Below, piece after piece: positions 1-8,048 of a DNA stretch of 9,772 bases. Source of the DNA: Nitriliruptoraceae bacterium (lineage in GTDB: Bacteria; Actinomycetota; Nitriliruptoria; Nitriliruptorales; Nitriliruptoraceae); contig SKTG01000352.1 of the NCBI GenBank assembly GCA_007118045.1, positions 1-9,772 on the forward strand, given 5' to 3'. Each line of letters opens with the position of its first letter. Positions within the stretch are counted from its first letter, which is position 1. The translations under genes and the position numbers were made by a program. The notes beneath the pieces are model-generated. The model had not been told where the DNA came from, searched no databases, and saw nothing but the letters and a program-made list of their open reading frames with translations.

Positions 1-511
1 CACCCATCGACAGCCGGGTGACGCCCGCCTCCGCCAGTGCCGAGAACAGCTCGGGCGACGCGGTCTCCGGGTTGCACTCGACCGTGATCTCCGCGTCGTC
101 CGCCATCGGCAACTCGCGGCGCACGGAGGCGACGACCTGCGCGAGCTGCGAGGGTGGCAGCAACGTGGGGGTGCCGCCTCCCACGAACACCGACGTCACC
201 GTCGGCCACTCGGCCGCGACGTCGCGTGCATCCTCCGGAGCGTGGGCGCGGGGGCCGACCGCCACCTGCCGCGCGAGATCATGCCGCAACGCGGCCACGT
301 AGCGCCGGTACAGCGCATCCCGCTCGCTCGCGTCCTGGTCCCCGACGGCGCTGGTGGCGAAGTCGCAGTACCCGCACCGGTGGTGACAGAACGGAACGTG
401 CAGGTAGACGCCGAACCCGGCCGACGACCCGCACTCGACGGGATCGGTCAGCCATGCGCGCGGGTCGAGGGCGAGGGGAGGCACGGCGACGACGGTACCC
501 GCGTCCTGCAC
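1..511 (-). CDS. hemW: HemW-like radical SAM heme chaperone, N-terminal part (runs off the window start)
   Basis: Partial gene on the minus strand; about 170 N-terminal residues are present and the C-terminus lies beyond base 1. The translation contains GVYLHVPFCHHRCGYCDF, with the radical SAM cluster motif C-x3-C-x2-C (CHHRCGYC, about 362-388). It is followed by VFVGGGTPTLL, the GGGTP SAM-binding motif, and ITVECNPET and GVTRLSMG, all typical of HemW (formerly called HemN-like coproporphyrinogen oxidase). HemW binds heme and is thought to deliver it to membrane proteins; it is not the oxidase of the heme pathway. It is the last visible gene of the minus-strand lepA group, 66 bp after the preceding gene. 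The start is uncertain: the frame has no ATG after the upstream stop, GTG at 511 and GTG at 484 are the candidates, and neither has a clear Shine-Dalgarno site. The family call is secure. Confidence 0.9.
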   Translation of the reverse strand, partial: MQDAGTVVAVPPLALDPRAWLTDPVECGSSAGFGVYLHVPFCHHRCGYCDFATSAVGDQDASERDALYRRYVAALRHDLARQVAVGPRAHAPEDARDVAAEWPTVTSVFVGGGTPTLLPPSQLAQVVASVRRELPMADDAEITVECNPETASPELFSALAEAGVTRLSMG

Positions 512-577
512 GCCACCGGTCCGGTGGTCCCCGTCGTCGCGCCGCTCGGACGCCTCCCCCGTCGGACGCGGCAGCGC

Positions 578-1267
578 TCAGGCGGTGTCCCACGGGTCGA
601 CGGCGAGCCGCTCCCGCACCGTGCGAACGAGCTCGTCGTCCGCGGTGGACGCGAGCAGCACCCCCGGGAACCGCGAGATCTCGTGCAGCGCCCGCATGCG
701 GTGGCAGTCCTCGACGAGCAGGAACAGCGCCGCCTCGCCGTTGTCGAGCTCCTCGCCCATACGCCGCATCTCGTCGTCGTCGATGCCGATGTCGCGGAGC
801 TTGGCGAACAGGCCACCGGCCGCGGCTCCGAGCGCGCCGCCGATCAACGGACCCGCGGGTCCGCCCAGCAGGCCCGCCAGGATCCCGATCCATGCGCCCC
901 CCATGGCTCCTTGCGAGGGTGACACGTCCTTGGTCTGGGTGATGCGGACCCGACCGCGCACCTTGGCCACGATCGCCGCGTCCTCGAGCTGGAGCTGCTT
1001 GCGAGCCACCAGTCGCATCGACGCCAGGAGGGCTTCCTGTGCACGCAGGGACGAATCGAAGCCGAACGCCCACAGGTCCGCGTCGGAGCCCGCCGGGACG
1101 GCCCGGGTGTGATCCACCACCGCCTGCTCGTCGGCGGTCAGCGTCTCCTCCAGACGGGCCGGAGGCACCGGCGCGTCCTCGCCGCCGTCCGGGCGTGCGG
1201 GTTCCTTCCCGCCCGCCTCCGAGGGCGGTGGCGGCGGTGGGTTGGGACCTCGCTGCTCTTCGTCCAC
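578..1267 (-). CDS. DUF1269-type glycine-zipper protein with proline-rich N-terminus
   Basis: With the chosen start the protein has 229 residues. Residues 66-110 (WAFGFDSSLRAQEALL...LQLEDAAIVAKVRGRVRI) are followed by a Gly/Ala-rich hydrophobic hairpin at 120-153 (GAMGGAWIGILAGLLGGPAG, then LIGGALGAAAGGL). Next come IGIDDDEMRRMGEELDNG and ALFLLVED, the usual signature of DUF1269 proteins. The role of the family is not known; the glycine zipper suggests membrane insertion or association. Residues 1-45 are rich in Pro, Glu and Gly, with a run of six prolines, and are probably disordered. I chose GTG at 1267 because GAGGA lies 11 bases upstream and the protein beyond it looks natural. GTG at 1336 would add 23 Arg/Pro-rich residues with a poorer ribosome site. 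The gene lies between the DUF421 gene and hemW in the same direction and is probably cotranscribed with them. Confidence 0.8.
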   Translation of the reverse strand: MDEEQRGPNPPPPPPSEAGGKEPARPDGGEDAPVPPARLEETLTADEQAVVDHTRAVPAGSDADLWAFGFDSSLRAQEALLASMRLVARKQLQLEDAAIVAKVRGRVRITQTKDVSPSQGAMGGAWIGILAGLLGGPAGPLIGGALGAAAGGLFAKLRDIGIDDDEMRRMGEELDNGEAALFLLVEDCHRMRALHEISRFPGVLLASTADDELVRTVRERLAVDPWDTA

Positions 1268-1360
1268 ATCCGGCCTGTTCCTCGGGGCTCGCCACGTCGG
1301 AAGCCGTGCACCGACGGTAGACGGCCGTGCTGCCACCCGCCCCGCTCGTGACCGCTGGGC

Positions 1361-1924
1361 TCAGCGGCTCTCGACGTCGGTGATGTCGCTGACGCCCTGA
1401 CCGGAACCGAGCTGGGCACGGGTGATCACCGACAACGAACCGTTGCCCTCGAAGACGATCGAGTGCACGTCGTCCAGGGAACCCGCCCCCTGCTTGCGTC
1501 CCGCCGCCAGCAGGTCCGACTCGCGCAGGTGCACCCGCTTCATCTCGCGCCACTGCACCTCACCGTCGTGGACCAGCAGCGCGGGTGTCGGGGTCAACAT
1601 GCGCCGCACCGCCGGCAGGCGTCCCCAGATCTGGGCCACGACCACCTGGAGGAGCACGAGCGAACCGAACGCCGCCAGGACCTCCACCAGCGCCACCTCG
1701 CGCGCGGTGATGACCCGGCCGAACGCGGAACCGATGGTCACGGTGATCACGAGGTCGAAGGAGGTCAGCTGTGACAACGTGCGCTGCCCGGAAGCCCGCA
1801 GCAGGACCAGCAACGTGAGGTAGCCCGTGGTGGCGATGAACAGCACGCGCACGACCGGGACCCAGTCGTTGAACAGGAACGTGACGTCGGGATCCTGGAA
1901 GAAGGAGGTGATGGTCAGCAGCAT
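1361..1924 (-). CDS. DUF421/YetF-like membrane protein
   Basis: 187 residues from ATG 1924. Three membrane segments are predicted at about residues 22-42 (WVPVVRVLFIATTGYLTLLV), 57-75 and 80-99. Between the first two lies LRASGQRTLSQLTSFDLVITVTIGSAFG, the conserved core of the DUF421/YetF family. The C-terminal half (TPTPALLVHDGEVQWREMKR, then VHLRESDLLAAGRKQG and LDDVHSIVFEGNGSLSVI) is the soluble domain typical of the family. In Bacillus, YetF-type proteins affect spore germination and the envelope; a function here is not established. ATG 1990 would add 22 Arg/Ser/Pro-rich residues before the first membrane segment, which is less natural, although the ribosome site of ATG 1924 is also weak. 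The gene lies 249 bp downstream of lepA, beyond the triplicated repeat, so a separate promoter is possible. Confidence 0.85.
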   Translation of the reverse strand: MLLTITSFFQDPDVTFLFNDWVPVVRVLFIATTGYLTLLVLLRASGQRTLSQLTSFDLVITVTIGSAFGRVITAREVALVEVLAAFGSLVLLQVVVAQIWGRLPAVRRMLTPTPALLVHDGEVQWREMKRVHLRESDLLAAGRKQGAGSLDDVHSIVFEGNGSLSVITRAQLGSGQGVSDITDVESR

Positions 1925-2040
1925 CGGAGGGCTCTCGGGTCGGGAGGGTCGCAGAGCATGCCCGCTGAGCGACCGGACCGTCGAGCGCATCCACGCACGA
2001 CCGAGGCCGGCCGCTTCGGCGACGTCGTGCCCGGGCTCTG

Positions 2041-2173
2041 GTCCTTCTCTCCGAGACCGCCGGCCCTCCGGGCCGCCGCCGCTCAGTCCTTCTCTCCGAG
2101 ACCGCCGGCCCTCCGGGCCGCCAAAACGCTCAGTCCTTCTCTCCGAGACCGCCGGCCCTCCGGGCCGCCGCCG

Positions 2174-2176
<3 letters not shown>
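2041..2176. repeat. Three tandem hairpin repeats directly after the lepA stop codon
   Basis: A 37-bp core occurs exactly three times, at 2041-2077, 2086-2122 and 2133-2169, in units of 45, 47 and 44 bp. Each core contains CGGCCC-TCC-GGGCCG, a 6-bp stem with a 3-base loop. Copy 2 differs by CCAAAACG in its spacer. Copy 3 ends in CTAG, which is the lepA stop codon on the minus strand; the other two boundaries read TGA on that strand. There is no T-run after the hairpins, so a classic intrinsic terminator is not evident, but three stacked GC hairpins could end or protect the lepA transcript. Confidence 0.9.
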
Positions 2177-4024
<1,848 letters not shown>

Positions 4025-4385
4025 GGTGGGGGATCGGCCTCCGGGCGGGAAGGCGCGAGACGGTCGCTCGCGGGACGACGGTGCGCGTCGGGCGCCCGTC
4101 GGAACGGCGGGTCGAGCGGCTCCGACACGCACATCGGGCAGTCAGACTACCGGCGGCCGACGCGGGAAACGCCGGTCAGCGCGGTCAGGACGCCGTTAGG
4201 GGCCGAGTTCCCGGTTCGGACGCTGTCCACCCCTGACCGAGCGGCCCCCGTCAGTCCGACCGCCCCGACCGTCCGGACCGCGGGCGGGTCGTCCGTACCG
4301 TTCCACATCGACGGGGCCGGCTTCGGCCCCGTCTTCGCTGGGCCGCTCGGCCCCACCTCTCGACCCCGCATGGAAAGGTTGCCTT
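4025..4385. other. Divergent intergenic region between lepA and the rpf gene
   Basis: About 360 bp that must hold the promoters of lepA (leftward) and of the rpf gene (rightward). I see no convincing paired -35/-10 sites. TAGTCT on the minus strand (plus bases 4144-4149) resembles a -10 for lepA but lacks a well-spaced -35. I looked for the c-di-AMP (ydaO) riboswitch that often precedes actinobacterial rpf genes and did not recognise its conserved blocks. Two GC hairpins sit at 4311-4353, listed separately. Confidence 0.5.
4311..4353 (+). promoter_or_regulatory. Two adjacent GC hairpins in the presumed rpf leader
   Basis: Bases 4311-4332 form ACGGGGCCG-GCTT-CGGCCCCGT, a perfect 9-bp stem with a 4-base loop. 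Bases 4340-4353 form GGGCCG-CT-CGGCCC, which needs its loop opened by one base pair. They end about 20 bases before the Shine-Dalgarno site of the rpf gene. If they are transcribed they could act as an attenuator, a leader structure or a barrier to readthrough. No T-run follows. The stems are seen directly; the role is inferred. Confidence 0.45.
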
Positions 4386-4388
4386 CTG
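4372..4388 (+). promoter_or_regulatory. Shine-Dalgarno site supporting a CTG start for the rpf gene
   Basis: GGAAAGG (4372-4378) is followed by seven bases and then CTG (4386-4388), which opens the frame of a complete signal peptide. ATG 4370 and TTG 4379 are in other frames, so no ATG or TTG initiates this frame here. The next GTG (4440) has no ribosome site and cuts the signal peptide in half. Confidence 0.5.
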
Positions 4389-5192
4389 CGACCCTCGATC
4401 ACCCGCGCCCTGACCGGCTCCGCGCTCACCTTCGGCCTCGTGGCCGTCGGTGCCACCGCGGCAGCCGCGGACCAGACCCACGAGGTCCAGAGCGGTGACA
4501 CGCTCAACCAGATCGCCCAGGACTACGACGGCGTGTCCTGGCGGGACCTCTACGACGCCAACGACCACAAGCTGTCCGACCCGGCGGTCATCTACCCGGG
4601 CCAGGAGCTGAGCCTGCCCGGCGCTTCCGACGGCTCGCAGCCCAGCACCTACACGGTGCAGGCGGGCGACACGCTCGCGAGCGTCGCGGCCGGTACCGAC
4701 GCCGTCGGTTCCTGGCAGGAGCTCGCCGAGATCAACTCCGACATCATCGGTGACCCCCAGCTGATCCGTGTCGGCAAGGAGCTCGCCCTGACCGGTGACG
4801 CGTCCGGCGCCGCGGCGGAGCCGCAGCAGACCGAGTCCGCACCGGAGCAGACCGAGTCGGCTCCGGCCGAGACCGAGTCGGCGCCCGAGCCCGAGTCGGA
4901 CCCGGAGCCCCAGTCGGCCCCCGAGACCGAGGGCGCGACCGGCGGCAACGTCAGCATCGAGACCTGGGACGCGCTCGCCGAGTGCGAGTCCAGCGGTGAC
5001 TGGAGCATCAACACCGGCAACGGCTACTACGGCGGCCTGCAGTTCGCGCAGAGCTCGTGGGAGTGGGTCGGTGGCTCCGGGATGCCGCACGAGGCGTCCA
5101 AGCAGGAGCAGATCAACCGCGCCGAGATCCTCCTCGAGCGGCAGGGCTGGAACGCCTGGCCCGCGTGCAGCTCGCAGCTCGGTCTGCGCTGA
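4386..5192 (+). CDS. Secreted resuscitation-promoting factor (Rpf) with two LysM domains
   Basis: 268 residues from CTG 4386 (250 from GTG 4440). Residues 1-28 (LRPSITRALTGSALTFGLVA, then VGATAAAA) form a signal peptide with cleavage near AAAA/DQ. LysM 1 follows (HEVQSGDTLNQIAQDYDGVS to YPGQELSLP), then LysM 2 (YTVQAGDTLASVAAG to VGKELAL), a linker rich in Pro, Glu, Ser and Thr with TESAP repeats, and a C-terminal Rpf domain of about 75 residues. That domain has WDALAECESSGDWSINTGNG, YYGGLQFAQSSWEWVGG and AEILLERQGWNAWPACSSQL. It resembles Micrococcus luteus Rpf closely as I remember it, including the catalytic Glu of CES (E201) and the Cys pair (C200, C261) that forms a disulfide there. LysM holds the enzyme on peptidoglycan; the Rpf domain cleaves glycan strands and promotes exit from dormancy. 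Start choice is discussed under the Shine-Dalgarno entry; a small sequencing error near 4380 is the alternative. Confidence 0.92.
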   Translation: MRPSITRALTGSALTFGLVAVGATAAAADQTHEVQSGDTLNQIAQDYDGVSWRDLYDANDHKLSDPAVIYPGQELSLPGASDGSQPSTYTVQAGDTLASVAAGTDAVGSWQELAEINSDIIGDPQLIRVGKELALTGDASGAAAEPQQTESAPEQTESAPAETESAPEPESDPEPQSAPETEGATGGNVSIETWDALAECESSGDWSINTGNGYYGGLQFAQSSWEWVGGSGMPHEASKQEQINRAEILLERQGWNAWPACSSQLGLR

Positions 5193-5238
5193 GCGCAGCA
5201 CGAATGACCCGACGGACGGCTGACGTCCCGGGTCGCAA

Positions 5239-5270
5239 CGATGGCCGGCTCCTCACGGGGCCGGCCATCG
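5239..5270 (+). terminator. Strong hairpin downstream of the rpf gene
   Basis: CGATGGCCGGC (5239-5249) and GCCGGCCATCG (5260-5270) form a perfect 11-bp stem with a 10-base loop, 46 bp after the rpf stop. Only a weak T-rich tail follows (TCACGTT). It is a likely terminator or 3'-end-stabilising structure of the rpf transcript. The remaining sequence up to the csp start (5271-5492) holds no gene that I can support; it presumably carries the csp promoter and leader, but I cannot pick out a consensus promoter. Confidence 0.65.
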
Positions 5271-5492
5271 TCACGTTCCGGGCCGCCCGACGAGCGCTTC
5301 TCACCCCACACGGCGACGAGCCGGGACCAACGCCGATGGTGACGACGGCACGGAGGACGGGGGGCGGCCACGGCCGCCTGGCACGCGGCGACCCGAGCAC
5401 CCGTGTAGGCTGGTCGCTCCGCACCGACCCGGGGTGTCGCGTTCCTCTTCCTTGGAACTACCCGTCACGTGCGGCAAACGTAGGGAAACACC

Positions 5493-5696
5493 ATGCCAGA
5501 AGGAACTGTCAAGTGGTTCAACGCCGACAAGGGCTACGGCTTCATCCAGCCCGATGAGGGCGGCGAGGACCTGTTCGTGCACTTCTCCGCGATCCAGATC
5601 GATGGCTACAAGTCCCTGGACGAGGGCCAGAAGGTCGGCTTCGACGTGACGCAGGGTCAGAAGGGCCCGCAGGCGAGCGAGGTTCGCCCGCTCTGA
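5493..5696 (+). CDS. Cold-shock protein, CspA family
   Basis: 67 residues, the normal length. It begins MPEGTVKWFNADKGYGFIQP, containing the RNP1 motif KGYGFI, followed by EDLFVHFSAIQ with RNP2 (LFVHF). These are the aromatic and basic surfaces of the single OB-fold cold-shock domain. Such proteins bind single-stranded RNA and DNA and act as RNA chaperones that melt structure at low temperature or in growth transitions. ATG 5493 is preceded by AGGGAA with a 6-base gap, a good ribosome site. It stands alone, between the rpf hairpin and its own terminator, so it is probably monocistronic. One organism usually has several paralogues, so I give no numbered gene symbol. Confidence 0.97.
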   Translation: MPEGTVKWFNADKGYGFIQPDEGGEDLFVHFSAIQIDGYKSLDEGQKVGFDVTQGQKGPQASEVRPL

Positions 5697-5756
5697 GTCA
5701 CCCCCACGACCACGAGCGACCGCTGCACCACGAGCGGATCCGCGGAGGTCGAGCGT

Positions 5757-5785
5757 CGAGCCCCGCTACGGCGGGGCTTCTCGCA
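5757..5785 (+). terminator. Intrinsic terminator of the csp gene
   Basis: AGCCCCGC (5759-5766), loop TACG, then GCGGGGCT (5771-5778) makes an 8-bp GC-rich stem followed by TTCTCGC. It lies 60 bp after the csp stop and about 75 bp before the end of the converging minus-strand gene, so it may serve both directions. Confidence 0.75.
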
Positions 5786-5858
5786 TGTTCGGGCCCGTTC
5801 TCGTCCGCGCCGACGTCGGCGCGCCGGACCTAGCCCACCGCGCGTCCCGGACCACGCG

Positions 5859-6260
5859 TCAGGCGTCCCCCACCACGACCGGGCGCTCGAGCACCGCCAC
5901 CACCTCGTCGACCTCGTCGACCACGAGTTCGGCGTCGAGGTCGTCGGTCTCGATCCCGCCGATCCGCACGCGCAGCAGCCCGGCCGCCACTGCCTGCTGG
6001 GCGGCGAGCACGAAGCGGTCCGCGTCCAACGGTCGCGGCCGGCGCATCCGGTGCCCGTCCGAGTAGCGCACCGCGTCCACCGGTTGGACCAGACCCACGT
6101 AGACGGGACCCGGATCGGCGTTGTAGGTCTCCACCTCGTCGCGGATAGCCCGTTCGAGGACGGCGCGCAACGTCACCCGACCGGGGAGATCGGTGACCGT
6201 CCGCCGCCCGAGCTCGTGACCGGCGCGGCTGATGTCGCGCAGCAACAGCTCACCCACCAC
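5859..6260 (-). CDS. Hypothetical protein, divergent from the selenoprotein operon
   Basis: 133 residues if translation starts at the double GTG (6260/6257), which has a run of G bases just upstream as a ribosome site. The frame stays open to 6848, but that extension lies antisense over the plus-strand 527-residue gene, is Arg/Gly-rich and looks like noise. The protein body looks real: VTLRAVLERAIRDEVETYNA, then PVYVGLVQPVDAVRYSDGHR and LDADRFVLAAQQAVAAGLLR, ending in an acidic, Val-rich stretch with no Lys. It has no signal peptide or membrane segment. From memory it recalls small uncharacterised bacterial proteins with a VxLVQPxDA-like block and a helical N-terminus beginning TLRELI, but I cannot name the family. 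A shorter start at the GTG of VTLRAV is possible. It converges on the csp gene and diverges from the 6465 gene. Confidence 0.6.
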   Translation of the reverse strand: MVGELLLRDISRAGHELGRRTVTDLPGRVTLRAVLERAIRDEVETYNADPGPVYVGLVQPVDAVRYSDGHRMRRPRPLDADRFVLAAQQAVAAGLLRVRIGGIETDDLDAELVVDEVDEVVAVLERPVVVGDA

Positions 6261-6464
6261 GACCCCCCACGTCCGAGCGTCGTCGCCGGCTCGCCTCGTT
6301 CCGGGGCACGCGCCCGTCCTCGTCGTCCGAACCGGGCCCAGCGCCCGATGGAGTTCGCAGGGTGCCAGCCACACCGTCCCGCCGCCCCAACGACCGCCGC
6401 GACGGCCGGGTCTTGACCGCCACCACCCCTCGCGGCGAGGCTGCCGCCGACGACAGGAGCACGG

Positions 6465-8048
6465 GTGGGTCGGCAGACGAGGGGTGGCGGCGACGACGGC
6501 TACGTCGAGGTCGATCCGGTGTCGGCGCTCGGGGCGACGCTCAGCCGGCTCGACGGGCGGGTGAGCACGTTGGCCGACCTGGCCGGGAGCGAACCGCTGC
6601 TGGTGGCCGTGGTCGAGCGTGACTGCCCCACCTCGCGGGGAGCGCTCCGTGCCCTCGCGGACGTCGGCGGCCGCGTGGCCGTGCTCTCCCAGGGTCGCGC
6701 CGAGGCGGCCCACGACCTCGCCGCGACCACGGGGACGCAGCACCTCGACGTGCTCGTCGAGCCGGCACCGCACAAGGTGTCCGAGGCCCTCGACGTCCGC
6801 ACCGTGCCCACGTTCGTCCTGTTCGAGGACCTGGACGTGGCGGCTCATCTCGAGGGCTGGGATCGGTCGTTGGTCGCACCGCTCGTGGTCCGAGCCGGCG
6901 GTGGACCGATCGGCGACGGTGGGCTTCCGGAGCTCAAGCCGGGTTGCGGCTCACGGTCCACGTTCGACGATGCGACGCTCGCACGCCTCGAGCGGGACGA
7001 TGCGGCGCTCGGACGTACCGCGACCGACGGGTCCCGCGACGGGGACGATATCGACGAGATGTGGCGACGCGGTTGGCACGACGGCCTGCCGGTGGTGCCG
7101 CCAACGCCAGGACGCGTCGAAGCGATGCTCGACGGACGGGACCCGACCACCCCGCTCGGCGTGCTCGGCCCGGTGATGGCCGAGGTCACCTTCGAGCGGC
7201 TGGCCGTCTGCGCGGTCCTGGCCGGCTGCGAACCCCGGACCTGGCCGGTCATCGAAGCTGCTGCACGTGCCGTGCTCGACCCCGCCTTCAACGCGCACGG
7301 TGTGACCAACACCACGCACTTCGCCTCCCCGTGGCTGATCGTGAACGGGCCGGTGCGCGAGCGCGTCGGCATGCACGCCGGGTCGAACGCACTGGGCCCG
7401 GGCAACCGCGCCAACGCCACGATCGGACGGGCCATCCGCCTGCTGCTGCAACTGACCGGCGGCGGGTCGCCAGGGGGTCTCGACCGCGCCACGCTCGGTG
7501 GGCCTCACAAGTACACCGCGTGCTTCCCGGAACACGAGGAGGCCTCCCCCTGGGAACCGTTGCACGTCACGCTCGGCCACGACGACGCGACCTCGACGGT
7601 CACGGTGTACGGCGGCGAGGCGCCGGCCGGTGTCAGCGACCACTCGTCCCGGACCGCCGATGCCCTCGCCACCACGCTCTCGCTGGCCATGGCCAACGCC
7701 TGGTCACCGACCTGGTTCCCCATCGGGACCCAGACGCTGCTCGTGCTGTGCCCGGAGCACGCGACGACCTTCGGTGAGGCGGGTTGGTCGAAGCAGCGGC
7801 TCCGCGAGACCATCGTCGAGCGCACGACGCGCAGCGTGGGCCGGTTGCGTTCCGCGGGTTCGGGTGAGCTCACCCCCGAGGTGATGGACGCCACCGACCC
7901 CGACCGGATGATCCCGAAGTTCGCCTCGGAACGGGAGGTCGTGGTGGTCGTCGCCGGCGCTGACGCGGGGCGCTTCTCCGCGGTCATCGGGCCGTGGGTC
8001 GGCTTCGGCCTGGGTTCGACCATGGTCACCAAGGAGATCGAGACGTGA
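6465..8048 (+). CDS. Thioredoxin-like domain fused to a large uncharacterised domain, partner of the UGSC selenoprotein
   Basis: 527 residues from GTG 6465, with AGGAG five bases upstream (6455-6459). Residues 15-145 look like a thioredoxin fold: a strand PLLVAVVERDCPTSRGALRA with the motif C54-P-T-S57 at the helix start, then DVRTVPTFVLFEDL with the cis-proline P115. The usual second cysteine is Ser. A short block LKPGCGSRSTFDD (C161) links to the C-terminal domain of about 330 residues. That domain starts DEMWRRGWHDGLPVVPPTPG and has conserved-looking blocks VCAVLAGCEPRTWPVIEAA, HGVTNTTHFASPWLIVNGPV, MHAGSNALGPGNRANATIGR and HKYTACFPEHEEASPWEPLH. I recall this domain as a widespread uncharacterised family found beside UGSC proteins, but no function is established to my knowledge. 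No signal peptide is seen, so it is probably cytosolic. It overlaps the selenoprotein start by 4 bases (GTGA), so the two are cotranscribed and probably translationally coupled. Confidence 0.88.
   Translation: MGRQTRGGGDDGYVEVDPVSALGATLSRLDGRVSTLADLAGSEPLLVAVVERDCPTSRGALRALADVGGRVAVLSQGRAEAAHDLAATTGTQHLDVLVEPAPHKVSEALDVRTVPTFVLFEDLDVAAHLEGWDRSLVAPLVVRAGGGPIGDGGLPELKPGCGSRSTFDDATLARLERDDAALGRTATDGSRDGDDIDEMWRRGWHDGLPVVPPTPGRVEAMLDGRDPTTPLGVLGPVMAEVTFERLAVCAVLAGCEPRTWPVIEAAARAVLDPAFNAHGVTNTTHFASPWLIVNGPVRERVGMHAGSNALGPGNRANATIGRAIRLLLQLTGGGSPGGLDRATLGGPHKYTACFPEHEEASPWEPLHVTLGHDDATSTVTVYGGEAPAGVSDHSSRTADALATTLSLAMANAWSPTWFPIGTQTLLVLCPEHATTFGEAGWSKQRLRETIVERTTRSVGRLRSAGSGELTPEVMDATDPDRMIPKFASEREVVVVVAGADAGRFSAVIGPWVGFGLGSTMVTKEIET

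Noticed and set aside
279..1553. Minus-strand open frame of 424 codons
   Set aside because: Its translation is Arg/Gly/Ala-rich without motifs, and it overlaps the DUF421, DUF1269 and HemW frames, all of which show family signatures.
4140..4385. ydaO-type c-di-AMP riboswitch before the rpf gene
   Set aside because: I could not find the conserved sequence blocks of that riboswitch; only plain GC hairpins are visible. An Rfam scan would settle it.
6261..6464. Promoter for the selenium operon at TTGACC (6413-6418)
   Set aside because: No acceptable -10 sequence lies 16-19 bases downstream, so the match to a -35 may be chance.
6261..6848. N-terminal extension of the 133-residue minus-strand gene
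   Set aside because: It lies antisense to the thioredoxin-like domain of the 527-residue gene and has a noise-like, Arg/Gly/His-rich composition.
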